Shown in pieces: positions 14,886 to 22,532 of a DNA stretch of 64,000 nt. This DNA comes from Rathayibacter sp. VKM Ac-2879. Its GTDB lineage: Bacteria > Actinomycetota > Actinomycetes > Actinomycetales > Microbacteriaceae. The stretch covers positions 124,001 through 188,000 of the forward strand of contig NZ_JADKSO010000005.1 of NCBI RefSeq assembly GCF_015351245.1, read 5' to 3'. Each line of letters opens with the position of its first letter. The stretch's first letter is position 1. Below the pieces are notes generated by a model. That model was not told the DNA's origin, made no database searches, and saw only the letters and a list, made by a program, of their open reading frames with translations. The translations under genes were made by a program, and so were the position numbers.

Positions 14886-16361
14886 TCAGTGCCCTGCGGG
14901 CACGGGCGCATCGGATTCCGCGGGCCGCCGGACGAAGAAGCCCGCGACGATGGCGGCCGTCGCGATGACCGCACCGCAGAGGAACGCCGCGTGGATGCCT
15001 CCGGCCGCCGCGGTGATCTGGTCGGCGCCCTCGCCCGCGAGCGATGCCGAGCGGAGGGAGAGGACCGTGACGAACAGGGCCGTGCCGGCGGCGCCTCCGA
15101 GCTGCTGCACCGTGCCGATCACGGCGCTGCCATGCGAGTAGAGAGCGGGGCGGACCGAGCCGAGCCCCGCGGTGAACAGCGGGGTGAACATGAACGCGAG
15201 GCCCAGGCTCAGCACCACGTGCAGCGCGAGCACGAACCACGAGGAGGAGGACCCGTCGAGCGTCGTGAGTCCCCACAGTGCCGCGGCGACGACGACCGAG
15301 CCCGGCACGAGCAACACTCGCGGACCGAAGCGGTCGTAGGCGCGGCCGACGAACGGCGCGAGCAGACCCATCAGCAGGCCTCCGGGGAGGAGTAGCAGGC
15401 CCGTCTGCAACGGCGTGAGCCCGAGCACGGTCTGCGTGTACAGCGGCAGGAGGATGAGCGTGCCGAAGAGCGCGGCCATGCTGACCGCCATCATCACGAT
15501 GACGACGGTGAAGTTGGCTGAGGCGAAGGTGCGCAGATCGAGCAGGGCGCGATCGGTTCGCTGCAGCACGAGCTGGCGCGTGATGAAGCCGCCGAGACCG
15601 AGCGCCGCGACGACGAACGGCACCCACGGCGCCACGACTGCCGCGCCGCCCTCGCCGAGGCTGCTGAGACCGTAGACGAGGCCGCCGAAGCCGAACACCG
15701 AGAGGACGACCGAGAGGGAGTCGATCGGGATCGACCGCGGCTCGGTCACGTTCTCGACCCGTCGAAGGCCGAGGGCGAGCGCGGCGAGGGCGATGGGCAG
15801 CACGATCCAGAACATCCAGCGCCAGCCGAGCACGTCGAGGATCACGCCCGAGATCGTCGGGCCGACTGCCGGGGCCACCGAGATGACGATCGAGATGTTG
15901 CCCATCATCCGCCCGCGGATGGCCGGGGGAACGAGGGTCATCACCGTCGTCATGAGCAGCGGCATCATGATCGCGGTGCCGCCCGCCTGCACGACGCGCG
16001 CGGCGAGGAGCACGGGGAAGGTGGGTGCGAGCGCCGCCGTGAGGGTTCCCACGCTGAAGAGCGTCATCGCGGCGGCGAAGAGCGTGCGGGTGTGCAGGCG
16101 TTGGATCAGGTAGCCCGTGATCGGGATCACCACCGCCATCGTCAGCATGAACGCCGTCGAGAGCCACTGGCCGACGTGCGCCTCGACCCCGAAGTCGCGC
16201 ATGAGATCGGGCAACGCCACGCTCATGATCGTCTCGTTGAGGATCACGACGAACGCCGACACCAGCAGAAGGCTGATGACGAGGCGGCTGCGCGGCTCGA
16301 GGCTCTCGGCGCTCTCTGCGGCGCGGGCCGGGCGGGTCTCGGGAAGGGTGCGCTCGGTCAC
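14886..16361 (-). CDS. MFS exporter, DHA2 (14-TM) family
   Basis: A 491-residue membrane protein with about 14 hydrophobic segments. Family motifs present: the early segment VVILNETIMSVALPDLMRDFG, the loop-2/3 region GYLIQRLHTRTLF, and the antiporter motif C-like GPTISGVILDVLGWRWMFWI. GTG 16361 has GGAG 7 nt upstream, immediately behind the stop of a 41-codon leader ORF. It lies 100 bp ahead of the Pls-like gene on the same strand, so it may export the product or protect against it. A general drug efflux role is the alternative. The leader ORF points to antibiotic- or translation-responsive control. Confidence 0.85.
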   Translation of the reverse strand: MTERTLPETRPARAAESAESLEPRSRLVISLLLVSAFVVILNETIMSVALPDLMRDFGVEAHVGQWLSTAFMLTMAVVIPITGYLIQRLHTRTLFAAAMTLFSVGTLTAALAPTFPVLLAARVVQAGGTAIMMPLLMTTVMTLVPPAIRGRMMGNISIVISVAPAVGPTISGVILDVLGWRWMFWIVLPIALAALALGLRRVENVTEPRSIPIDSLSVVLSVFGFGGLVYGLSSLGEGGAAVVAPWVPFVVAALGLGGFITRQLVLQRTDRALLDLRTFASANFTVVIVMMAVSMAALFGTLILLPLYTQTVLGLTPLQTGLLLLPGGLLMGLLAPFVGRAYDRFGPRVLLVPGSVVVAAALWGLTTLDGSSSSWFVLALHVVLSLGLAFMFTPLFTAGLGSVRPALYSHGSAVIGTVQQLGGAAGTALFVTVLSLRSASLAGEGADQITAAAGGIHAAFLCGAVIATAAIVAGFFVRRPAESDAPVPAGH

Positions 16362-16374
16362 AGGTCGTCTCCGG

Positions 16375-16500
16375 TCAGGGCGAGGGCGGGCAAGGCCGCG
16401 GGCAGGAACAGCGGGGGCTGGCGGGAACCAGGGTGAGCGGCTGGGACAGCCGAGTGCACAGCAGCGGACGAATCACGAACGCTTCGGACATCAGAACCAT
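16375..16500 (-). CDS. 41-codon leader peptide upstream of MFS exporter
   Basis: On the minus strand a GGAGGT stands about 7 nt before ATG 16500, one of the strongest Shine-Dalgarno matches in the window. The peptide contains VIRPLLCTRLSQPLTLVPA and a Cys/Pro-rich end. It stops 13 nt before the exporter's GTG, with the exporter's own GGAG in that gap. A 6-bp hairpin (CGGCTG/CAGCCG, 3-nt loop) lies inside the ORF. Short coding leaders in this position usually sense ribosome stalling. Not recognised in any named leader family. Confidence 0.6.
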   Translation of the reverse strand: MVLMSEAFVIRPLLCTRLSQPLTLVPASPRCSCPRPCPPSP

Positions 16501-16550
16501 GCCACCCACCTCCGACATTCCCGATCGGCGAGGATCGGCTGCGCGGATCT

Positions 16551-17657
16551 TCAGGCCAGGACGGCTGCGAACGCCTCGGCGGCGGCGCGCGCCTCCTCGA
16601 GGGTGGACCCCTCGCCGAAGCTGAAGCGCACGGCCGTCTGCGCCAGCTCCGGCGCCAGACCCAGCGCGAGGAGGGTCGGCGACGGTTCGTCGCGCCCCGC
16701 CGCGCACGCCGAGCCGCTCGACACCACGATCCCGCGCTCCTCCAGGGCGAGCAGCACCGACTCCCCGCTGCGCCCCGGCACCACGAAGGCGGCGATCGAG
16801 GGAAGGCGGTGCTCGAGGGACCCCACAGCCATCGCTCGAGGCGTCAGCGCGGCCACTCGCGCGCAGAACTCGTCGCGCACGGCTCCCACTCGTGCGGCGC
16901 GCGCCGGCTCGACGAGCCCGACCGCCACCCCCAGCGCTACCGCGAACGCCACGTTCTCGGTGCCCGAGCGCCTCTCTCGCTCCTGCCCGCCGCCGTGCAC
17001 GAGCGGCTCGAAGGGCAGGCGCCGTCGCAGGAGCAGCGCTCCGACCCCCTTGGGCGCCCCGAGCTTGTGACCCGAGATCGAGACTGCGTCGGCCGCGAAC
17101 GCGCTCGCGTCGATCCAGCCCGCCGCCTGGACCGCGTCGACATGCAGGGGCACGCCGCGCTCACGGCAGAGCACGGCGATCGCCGGGATGTCTTGCACTG
17201 TGCCGATCTCGTTGTTCGCTGCCATCACCGAGACGAGCGTCGTGTCTGCCCGCACGAGCGCAGAGAGCTCCTCTGCATCGACTCGCCCGTGTGCGTCGAC
17301 GGGCGCGACCGAGACGGTGAAGCCGTGCAGTCGTCGCAAGTGGTCGGCCGACTCCACCGTCGCCTCGTGCTCGATCGCCGAGATCACGAGATGGCGCCCG
17401 CGCGGCGCGCCCAGCGCGAGGCCCTTCACCGCCGTGTTGATCGACTCCGTGCCGCCCGAGGTGAAGAGGGTCTCGGAGGCACGCCCGCCGAGAAAGCGCG
17501 CCACTCGCTCGCGCGCCTGGTCGAGAGCGCGAGACGCGGAGCCTCCCAGCGCATGGCTGCTCGACGGGTTGCCGTACTCCTGCGTGAGGAACGGCCACAT
17601 CGCCTCCAGCACCTCGCGGCGCACCGGAGACGTCGCTGCGTGGTCGAGGTAGATCAC
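16551..17657 (-). CDS. Cysteine desulfurase (NifS/IscS-like)
   Basis: A 368-residue PLP enzyme of aminotransferase class V that takes sulfur from cysteine. The PLP lysine is Lys198 in SISGHKLGAPKG. The catalytic cysteine is Cys318 in SSGSACAAG, on the loop typical of NifS/IscS. The N-terminus MIYLDHAATSPVR is characteristic. It is the last gene of the nadABC operon and overlaps nadC by 4 bp. The natural role is to supply sulfur for the [4Fe-4S] cluster of NadA, as in other bacteria where a nifS-like gene sits with nad genes. Confidence 0.93.
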   Translation of the reverse strand: MIYLDHAATSPVRREVLEAMWPFLTQEYGNPSSSHALGGSASRALDQARERVARFLGGRASETLFTSGGTESINTAVKGLALGAPRGRHLVISAIEHEATVESADHLRRLHGFTVSVAPVDAHGRVDAEELSALVRADTTLVSVMAANNEIGTVQDIPAIAVLCRERGVPLHVDAVQAAGWIDASAFAADAVSISGHKLGAPKGVGALLLRRRLPFEPLVHGGGQERERRSGTENVAFAVALGVAVGLVEPARAARVGAVRDEFCARVAALTPRAMAVGSLEHRLPSIAAFVVPGRSGESVLLALEERGIVVSSGSACAAGRDEPSPTLLALGLAPELAQTAVRFSFGEGSTLEEARAAAEAFAAVLA

Positions 17658-18505
17658 GCGACCGCGATGTCCAGGCCCAGGTCGAGCGAGCGCACGCTGT
17701 GGGTGAGCGCACCGACCGAGATCACGTCGACCCCCGCTTCGGCGATCGCGCGGACCGTGTCGAGGTTCACGCCTCCGCTCGCCTCGACGACGGCGCGCCC
17801 GCCGATCAGAGCGACGCCGTGCGCGAGCTGCTCGGGCGTGAAATTGTCGAGCATGATCGTGTCGGCGCCGCCCGCGAGCGCCTGCTCGATCTGTTCCAGC
17901 CGATCCACCTCGACCTCGATGTGGGTGGTGTGCGGCACGGAGGCGCGAGCGGCCAGGAGGGCGGCCGTCAGGTCGACCCCGCGCTGGGCGAGGATGGCGA
18001 GGTGGTTGTCCTTGGCGAGGATCGCGTCCGAGAGCGAGAAACGGTGGTTGTGCCCGCCGCCGCTGCGCACCGCGTGTCGTTCGAGTGCGCGCAGGCCCGG
18101 CGTGGTCTTACGGGTGTCGACGATGCGGGCCCGCGTGCCCGCTACCGCGGCGACGTAGCGCGAGGTGAGGGTGGCGATGCCGCTCATCCGCTGCACGAGG
18201 TTGAGGGCGACGCGTTCGCCGCGCAGCACGCCTCCGGCCGGCCCGTCGATGCGGGCGAGGGTGGCTCCCGCCTCGAAGCCGGTGCCGTCCTCGACGAGGA
18301 CGGTGCAGCGGATGCGGGAGTCGGCCTGGAGCATCGTGCCGACCAGGACCGCTCCTCCGCTGAAGACTCCCGGCTCGCGGGCGACGAGGGCCGCTGAGGC
18401 GGTGGCGTCGGCGGGGATCAAAGTGTCCGAGGTGACGTCGCCCCAGGGCGCGTCTTCCTCCAGCGCGAGGGTGACGATGCGTTCGATGGTCTGGCGGGTC
18501 AGCAC
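17654..18505 (-). CDS. nadC: Nicotinate-nucleotide pyrophosphorylase (carboxylating)
   Basis: About 283 residues from GTG 18505, which lies inside the 3' end of nadB (7-bp overlap). The enzyme converts quinolinate and PRPP to nicotinate mononucleotide. Recognisable segments: EEDAPWGDVTSDTLIP at the start, NLVQRMSGIAT, DTRKTTPGLRALERHAVRSGGGHNHR (the substrate-binding basic cluster), IEVEVD, and EASGGVNLDTV. The larger open frame upstream of this GTG is an antisense shadow of nadB and is not used. Confidence 0.93.
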   Translation of the reverse strand: MLTRQTIERIVTLALEEDAPWGDVTSDTLIPADATASAALVAREPGVFSGGAVLVGTMLQADSRIRCTVLVEDGTGFEAGATLARIDGPAGGVLRGERVALNLVQRMSGIATLTSRYVAAVAGTRARIVDTRKTTPGLRALERHAVRSGGGHNHRFSLSDAILAKDNHLAILAQRGVDLTAALLAARASVPHTTHIEVEVDRLEQIEQALAGGADTIMLDNFTPEQLAHGVALIGGRAVVEASGGVNLDTVRAIAEAGVDVISVGALTHSVRSLDLGLDIAVA

Positions 18506-20046
18506 TGCAGGGCTGCCTTTCTGCTGTCGGTGGCGCGGGCGGCGCTCGCCGAGGGGTGGTCGGAGGCATCGCTGCGGTAGTGGGCGCCGCGTGAGGAGGT
18601 GCGGGCGAGGGCGGCGTCGACGAGGGCGAGGCCGCAGGCGAGCAGATTCGCATCCTCGAGCGTCCGCAGATCCAGCGGCGCGGGAGTCGCGGAGGCGGTC
18701 AGCGCGTCCCGCAGGCCCACGAGCCCCGCTGCGTCCCGCGAGAGCCCTGCACCCGCCCACATCTGCTCCTGCAGTTCTCGGCGGTCGAGCGCGACCGGCG
18801 CGACCCGGTGCCGACTCCCGCCCCGGATGCCACCGCGACGTGCCTCCTTAGGCGTGGCGCGTGCCAGGGCGGCCTCGCGCGTCAGCATGTCCAGGGCGGT
18901 GGCGGCTCGCCGAGCGAAGACGACGCCCTCGAGGAGGCTGTTCGAGGCCAGGCGGTTCGCGCCGTGCACTCCCGTCCGCGCGACCTCGCCGACGGCGAGA
19001 AGGCCGGGGAGGCTCGTACGGCCGTCGAGGTCGGTCGCGATCCCGCCCATCCAGTAGTGCGCCGCAGGGGTCACCGGCAGCAGATCGTCGGCGAGCGAGA
19101 GTCCGTTGGCCCGGCACACCGCCGAGATCGTCGGGAAACGGCGCGCAAGCACGTCGGGTGCGAGGGCGCGCGCGTCGAGGTGCACCGGCAGTCCGCCCTG
19201 GAGGCGCATCCGATCGGCGATCGCCCGCGCGACCACATCCCGTGGGGCGAGCTCGGCATCGGGGTGCAGCCCGAGCAGGAACCGTTCGCCCGCGGCGTCC
19301 CGCAGCACCGCGCCCTCGCCGCGCACCGCCTCGGACACGAGGAAGCCGCCGGGCAGAGCCAGCGTCGTCGGATGGAACTGGTAGAACTCCAGATCGGCCA
19401 CCTCGGCACCGGCGCGGAGCGCCGCGGCGAGCCCGTCTCCCGTGGAGACCGTGGGATTCGTGGTGTGCCGGTAGAGCTGCCCCGCACCTCCCGTCGCGAG
19501 GACGACCGCGTCGGCCGTCAGCCGTTCGACACGCCCGGCGTGGAGCACCTCCGCTCCCGTGACGATGTCGCCCGAGAGTACGAGGTCGACGAGCGCGGTC
19601 TGCTCGCGCACCTCCACCGAGCCGGAGGCGTCGCGCACCGCCGCCACGAGCGCCTCCTCGATCGCGGCTCCCGTCGCGTCACCGCCCGCGTGCAGGATGC
19701 GGGGTCGCGAGTGCGCGCCCTCGAGTCCGCGCGCGAGCTCCTCGCCCTCGCGGTCGAACGCGACGCCCCACTCCTGCAGGGCGGCGACTGCGGTCGGCCC
19801 CTCGGCGCACAGCACCTCGACCGCCTCCCGCACGGCGAGTCCGGCGCCGGCGGTCAGCGTGTCCTCGACGTGCAGAGCCACGGAGTCGGACGGCGCGGTC
19901 ACCGCCGCGATCCCGCCCTGGGCCGCGCGGGTGGACGATTCGGCGAGCATGCCCTTGGTCACGAGCACCACCTCGTGCCGGCGCGAGGCGACGAGTGCGG
20001 TCACGAGGCCGGCGATCCCGCTGCCGACGACGACGATGCGCGCCAT
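18499..20046 (-). CDS. nadB: L-aspartate oxidase
   Basis: A 515-residue FAD enzyme that oxidises L-aspartate to iminoaspartate, the first step of de novo NAD synthesis. The N-terminal dinucleotide motif is VVVGSGIAGLVTAL (residues 4-17). SSTRAAQGGIAAV is the family signature. HAGGDATG, FYQFHPTTL and the C-terminal ASNSLLEGVVFARR follow in the expected order. ATG 20046 lies 1 bp after the nadA stop. The C-terminal helical domain is somewhat short, but no break is seen. Confidence 0.94.
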   Translation of the reverse strand: MARIVVVGSGIAGLVTALVASRRHEVVLVTKGMLAESSTRAAQGGIAAVTAPSDSVALHVEDTLTAGAGLAVREAVEVLCAEGPTAVAALQEWGVAFDREGEELARGLEGAHSRPRILHAGGDATGAAIEEALVAAVRDASGSVEVREQTALVDLVLSGDIVTGAEVLHAGRVERLTADAVVLATGGAGQLYRHTTNPTVSTGDGLAAALRAGAEVADLEFYQFHPTTLALPGGFLVSEAVRGEGAVLRDAAGERFLLGLHPDAELAPRDVVARAIADRMRLQGGLPVHLDARALAPDVLARRFPTISAVCRANGLSLADDLLPVTPAAHYWMGGIATDLDGRTSLPGLLAVGEVARTGVHGANRLASNSLLEGVVFARRAATALDMLTREAALARATPKEARRGGIRGGSRHRVAPVALDRRELQEQMWAGAGLSRDAAGLVGLRDALTASATPAPLDLRTLEDANLLACGLALVDAALARTSSRGAHYRSDASDHPSASAARATDSRKAALQC

Positions 20047-20047
20047 C

Positions 20048-21349
20048 TCAGCCGGCCGCCGGAGCGACGGGTCCGGCGGGCGGCACCGCGGCGAGCATCC
20101 GTTCGAGGGCGATGCGCGCCTCGGCCTGCACCGACTCGTCGACGGCGATGCGGTTGAGCACGGTGCCCTCGAGGAGCCCCTCGAGCACCCACGCGAGGTA
20201 TCCCGGGTGGATGCGGTACATGGTCGAGCAGGGGCACACCACGTCGTCGAGGCAGAAGATCGTGTGCTGCGGGTACTGCGCCGCGAGGCGCTGCACCAGG
20301 TTGATCTCCGTGCCGATCGCGAACGTCGACCCCGCGGGCGCCGCCTGGATCGCCTTGACGATGTAGTCGGTGGAGCCGTACTCATCGGCCGCGTCGACGA
20401 CCGCCATCGGGCACTCCGGGTGGACGATCACGCGCACGTCGGGGTGCTCTGCCCGCGCGCGTTCGATCTGCGCGACCGTGAAGCGCTTGTGCACCGAGCA
20501 GAAGCCGTGCCAGAGGATCACCTGCGCATCGAGCAGCGTCGCGGTGTCGGAGCCGCCCCGGGGCTTCCGCGGATTCCACATCGGCATGCGCTCCAGCGGC
20601 ACCCCCATCGCTTTCGCGGTGTTGCGGCCGAGATGCTGATCGGGGAAGAAGAGCACCCGCTGGCCGCGCGCGAACGCGTCTTCGAGCACGGTCGCGGCGT
20701 TCGAGGAGGTGCACACGACTCCGCCGTTGCGCCCGCAGAACGCCTTCAGCGCGGCGGAGGAGTTCATGTAGGTGACCGGGACCAGCGGCACCCGGCCGTC
20801 GGCGTCCGGCTCGGTGCCGTACAACTCGGTGAGCTCGGCCCAGGCGTCCTCGACCGAGTCGATGTCGGCCATGTCGGCCATCGAGCAGCCGGCGGCCAGG
20901 TTCGGGAGGATCACGGCCTGCTCCGGCGCCGAGAGGATGTCGGCGGTCTCGGCCATGAAGTGCACGCCACAGAAGACGATGGCCTCGGCGTCGGGGCGGC
21001 TCGTCGCCGCCTTGGCCAGTTGGAAGGAGTCGCCCACGTAGTCGGCGTATTGCACGACCTCGTCGCGCTGGTAGAAGTGGCCGAGCACGACGACTCGCTC
21101 GCCGAGGGTCTCCTTCGCCCGCAGGATGCGCTCGTGCAGCTCCTCGGCGCTCGCCGTCGTGTACTCCTCGGGCAGGCGGCCCTGCACGGGTGCCTCCGCG
21201 GGGATGGGGTCGGCCTGGGAGGCGCCCGGGCCGTAGGCGGGGAACCCGAGGTCGAACGCCCACGGCGCTTCGGCGAGCTCGGGGGCGCAGGTGGCGCCGG
21301 GTGCGGATCCGCTTTCGATGAGTCGGATGGTGCTGTCGACGGATGTCAC
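20048..21349 (-). CDS. nadA: Quinolinate synthase
   Basis: A 433-residue [4Fe-4S] enzyme that condenses iminoaspartate with dihydroxyacetone phosphate to quinolinate. GTG 21349 has GGAG 7 nt upstream. Key pieces: LGHFYQRDEVVQYADYVGDS, FCGVHFMAETADIL, VCTSSNAAT, EINLVQRLA, and DDVVCPCSTMYRIHPGYLAW. The cysteines in the second, third and last of these are the cluster ligands. It lies 37 bp after nrtR on the same strand, so it is probably read from the nrtR promoter. Confidence 0.95.
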   Translation of the reverse strand: MTSVDSTIRLIESGSAPGATCAPELAEAPWAFDLGFPAYGPGASQADPIPAEAPVQGRLPEEYTTASAEELHERILRAKETLGERVVVLGHFYQRDEVVQYADYVGDSFQLAKAATSRPDAEAIVFCGVHFMAETADILSAPEQAVILPNLAAGCSMADMADIDSVEDAWAELTELYGTEPDADGRVPLVPVTYMNSSAALKAFCGRNGGVVCTSSNAATVLEDAFARGQRVLFFPDQHLGRNTAKAMGVPLERMPMWNPRKPRGGSDTATLLDAQVILWHGFCSVHKRFTVAQIERARAEHPDVRVIVHPECPMAVVDAADEYGSTDYIVKAIQAAPAGSTFAIGTEINLVQRLAAQYPQHTIFCLDDVVCPCSTMYRIHPGYLAWVLEGLLEGTVLNRIAVDESVQAEARIALERMLAAVPPAGPVAPAAG

Positions 21350-21386
21350 GGTGTCTCCTCGTGAAGGTGTCAGAAGGTCGGGACGC

Positions 21387-22082
21387 TCAGACGGGGAGCG
21401 GGCCGTTGTCGACGAGGGCGGTGGACTCGTCGTAGCGATAGAGCCGGGGCGGCCGGTGGCGGGTGCCGGTTAGGCGCTCTCCGGTGGGGACCACGGCGCG
21501 CGAGCCCTCGATCATCCGGCGGAAGTTCGCGGGGTCGAGCGGCTTTTGCAGCACCGCTTCGTGCACCTCGCGCAGCTGGGCGAGGGTGAAGGTCTCGCCG
21601 AGGAACGCTTGCGCGATGCGGGAGTACTCCATCTTGTTGCGCAGACGCCAGAGGGCGTAGTCGACGATCAGCCCGTGGTCGAAGGCCAGATCGAGGGGCA
21701 GGTCGGTGCAGAGCCAGGTCACGTTCTCGCCGACGATCGCCTCGTCGGCTTCGGAGGTGCGCACGAGGGCCCAGTAGACGATCGAGACGACGCGGCGGGC
21801 GCCGGGGGAGCGGTCGATGCCTCCTACCGCGTAGAGCTGCTCGAGGTAGCGGGGTGCGAGGCCGGTCGTCTCGCGGAGTGTGCGCCTGGCGGCCTCCGCG
21901 AGGTCTTCGTCGGCGCGCAGCGGGCCGCCCGGGAGTGCCCACAGTCCGTAGAACGGCTCGCGGATGCGACGGACGACGGGGATCCACACCGTGCTCGCGC
22001 CGGTCTGGGGGTGTGGGCGCAGCGCGAAGATGACCGTCGAGACCGCGAGCTGCGGCTGGTCGTCTCTCTCCACGTGGTGCAT
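21387..22082 (-). CDS. nrtR: NrtR-type Nudix-related regulator of NAD synthesis
   Basis: A 231-residue protein from ATG 22082. The N-terminal Nudix domain has a degenerate Nudix box: GPLRADEDLAEAAR followed by RTLRETTGL, where two of the glutamates of REUxEExGU are Thr. Hydrolysis is therefore doubtful and ligand sensing likely. The C-terminal winged helix (IAQAFLGETFTLAQLREVHEAVLQKPLDPANFRRM) is typical of NrtR. The family represses NAD genes and is released by ADP-ribose or related ligands. Position at the head of nadA-nadB-nadC-nifS supports the call. A palindrome 20 bp upstream is its probable operator. Confidence 0.88.
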   Translation of the reverse strand: MHHVERDDQPQLAVSTVIFALRPHPQTGASTVWIPVVRRIREPFYGLWALPGGPLRADEDLAEAARRTLRETTGLAPRYLEQLYAVGGIDRSPGARRVVSIVYWALVRTSEADEAIVGENVTWLCTDLPLDLAFDHGLIVDYALWRLRNKMEYSRIAQAFLGETFTLAQLREVHEAVLQKPLDPANFRRMIEGSRAVVPTGERLTGTRHRPPRLYRYDESTALVDNGPLPV

Positions 22083-22102
22083 CCCTACTAAAAGTCGCGC
22101 TG

Positions 22103-22130
22103 ACTCTAAGCGCTGCGCCGAGCTTAGTGT
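22103..22130 (-). promoter_or_regulatory. Probable NrtR operator palindrome
   Basis: ACTCTAAGC (22103-22111) and GCTTAGTGT (22122-22130) form a 28-bp imperfect palindrome with one mismatch. It sits 20-50 bp upstream of the nrtR start, where a repressor would block its promoter. The length is near that of known NrtR sites. The assignment is by position and not by a matched consensus. Confidence 0.5.
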
Positions 22131-22170
22131 CACCCTGACCCTCACACCAAACCCACCCGTGCTCCGCCCC

Positions 22171-22237
22171 CCCCGCGAGATGCCACCTCTGCGCACGACA
22201 CGCCGAGGGAGGCGCACACAACTGGCATCTCGCGGGG
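22171..22237. repeat. Perfect 15-bp inverted repeat between nrtR and gcv operon
   Basis: CCCCGCGAGATGCCA (22171-22185) is perfectly complementary to 22223-22237. The 37-nt interior also has weak self-complementarity (TGCGC / GCGCA, CCTC / GAGG). It lies between divergent promoters and far from any gene end, so termination is not its obvious job. It looks like a REP-type or other dispersed palindromic element. Confidence 0.6.
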
Positions 22238-22296
22238 CCGCCCGCCTCGCCGGGTAGGGTGGGCGCACAACCGAACACCGGGCCGCAATACGCGAC

Positions 22297-22461
22297 GCGG
22301 GAGAGCCGACTCCGGTCGGCACCGAAGGAGCAAGCCTCCCCGCCAATCTCTCAGGTCTTGTACCGCGTCGAACTGGCCACTCTGGAAAGCGATCGGTTCC
22401 GATCCGCCCATGGTGAAAGCGCTCGAGCGCGAATCTCTCAGGCTCCACGACAGAGGGGGAG
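22297..22461 (+). ncRNA. Tandem glycine riboswitch
   Basis: Two glycine aptamers in series lie upstream of gcvT. The first has GGGAGAG at ~22299, the conserved CCGAAGGAGCAA at 22322-22333, and AATCTCTCAGG at 22345-22355. The second has GGTGAAAGC at ~22412 and a second AATCTCTCAGG at 22432-22442, ending near AGAGGGGGA. In actinobacteria and bacilli this RNA turns on glycine cleavage genes when glycine is bound. A TAGGGT at 22255-22260 could be the -10 box of the promoter. Confidence 0.92.
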
Positions 22462-22532
22462 TTCCCACGGCACTGCTGTGCGGTGCCGCCGTGTGCGGCG
22501 CGCCACGAGCACTGCGACGATCTGGAGAACTC

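Noticed and set aside
12560-14968. 802-codon open frame on the plus strand
   Set aside because: It is antisense to the Pls-like gene, whose frame has all NRPS motifs. The translation is a low-complexity Arg/Glu/Gly shadow caused by high GC.
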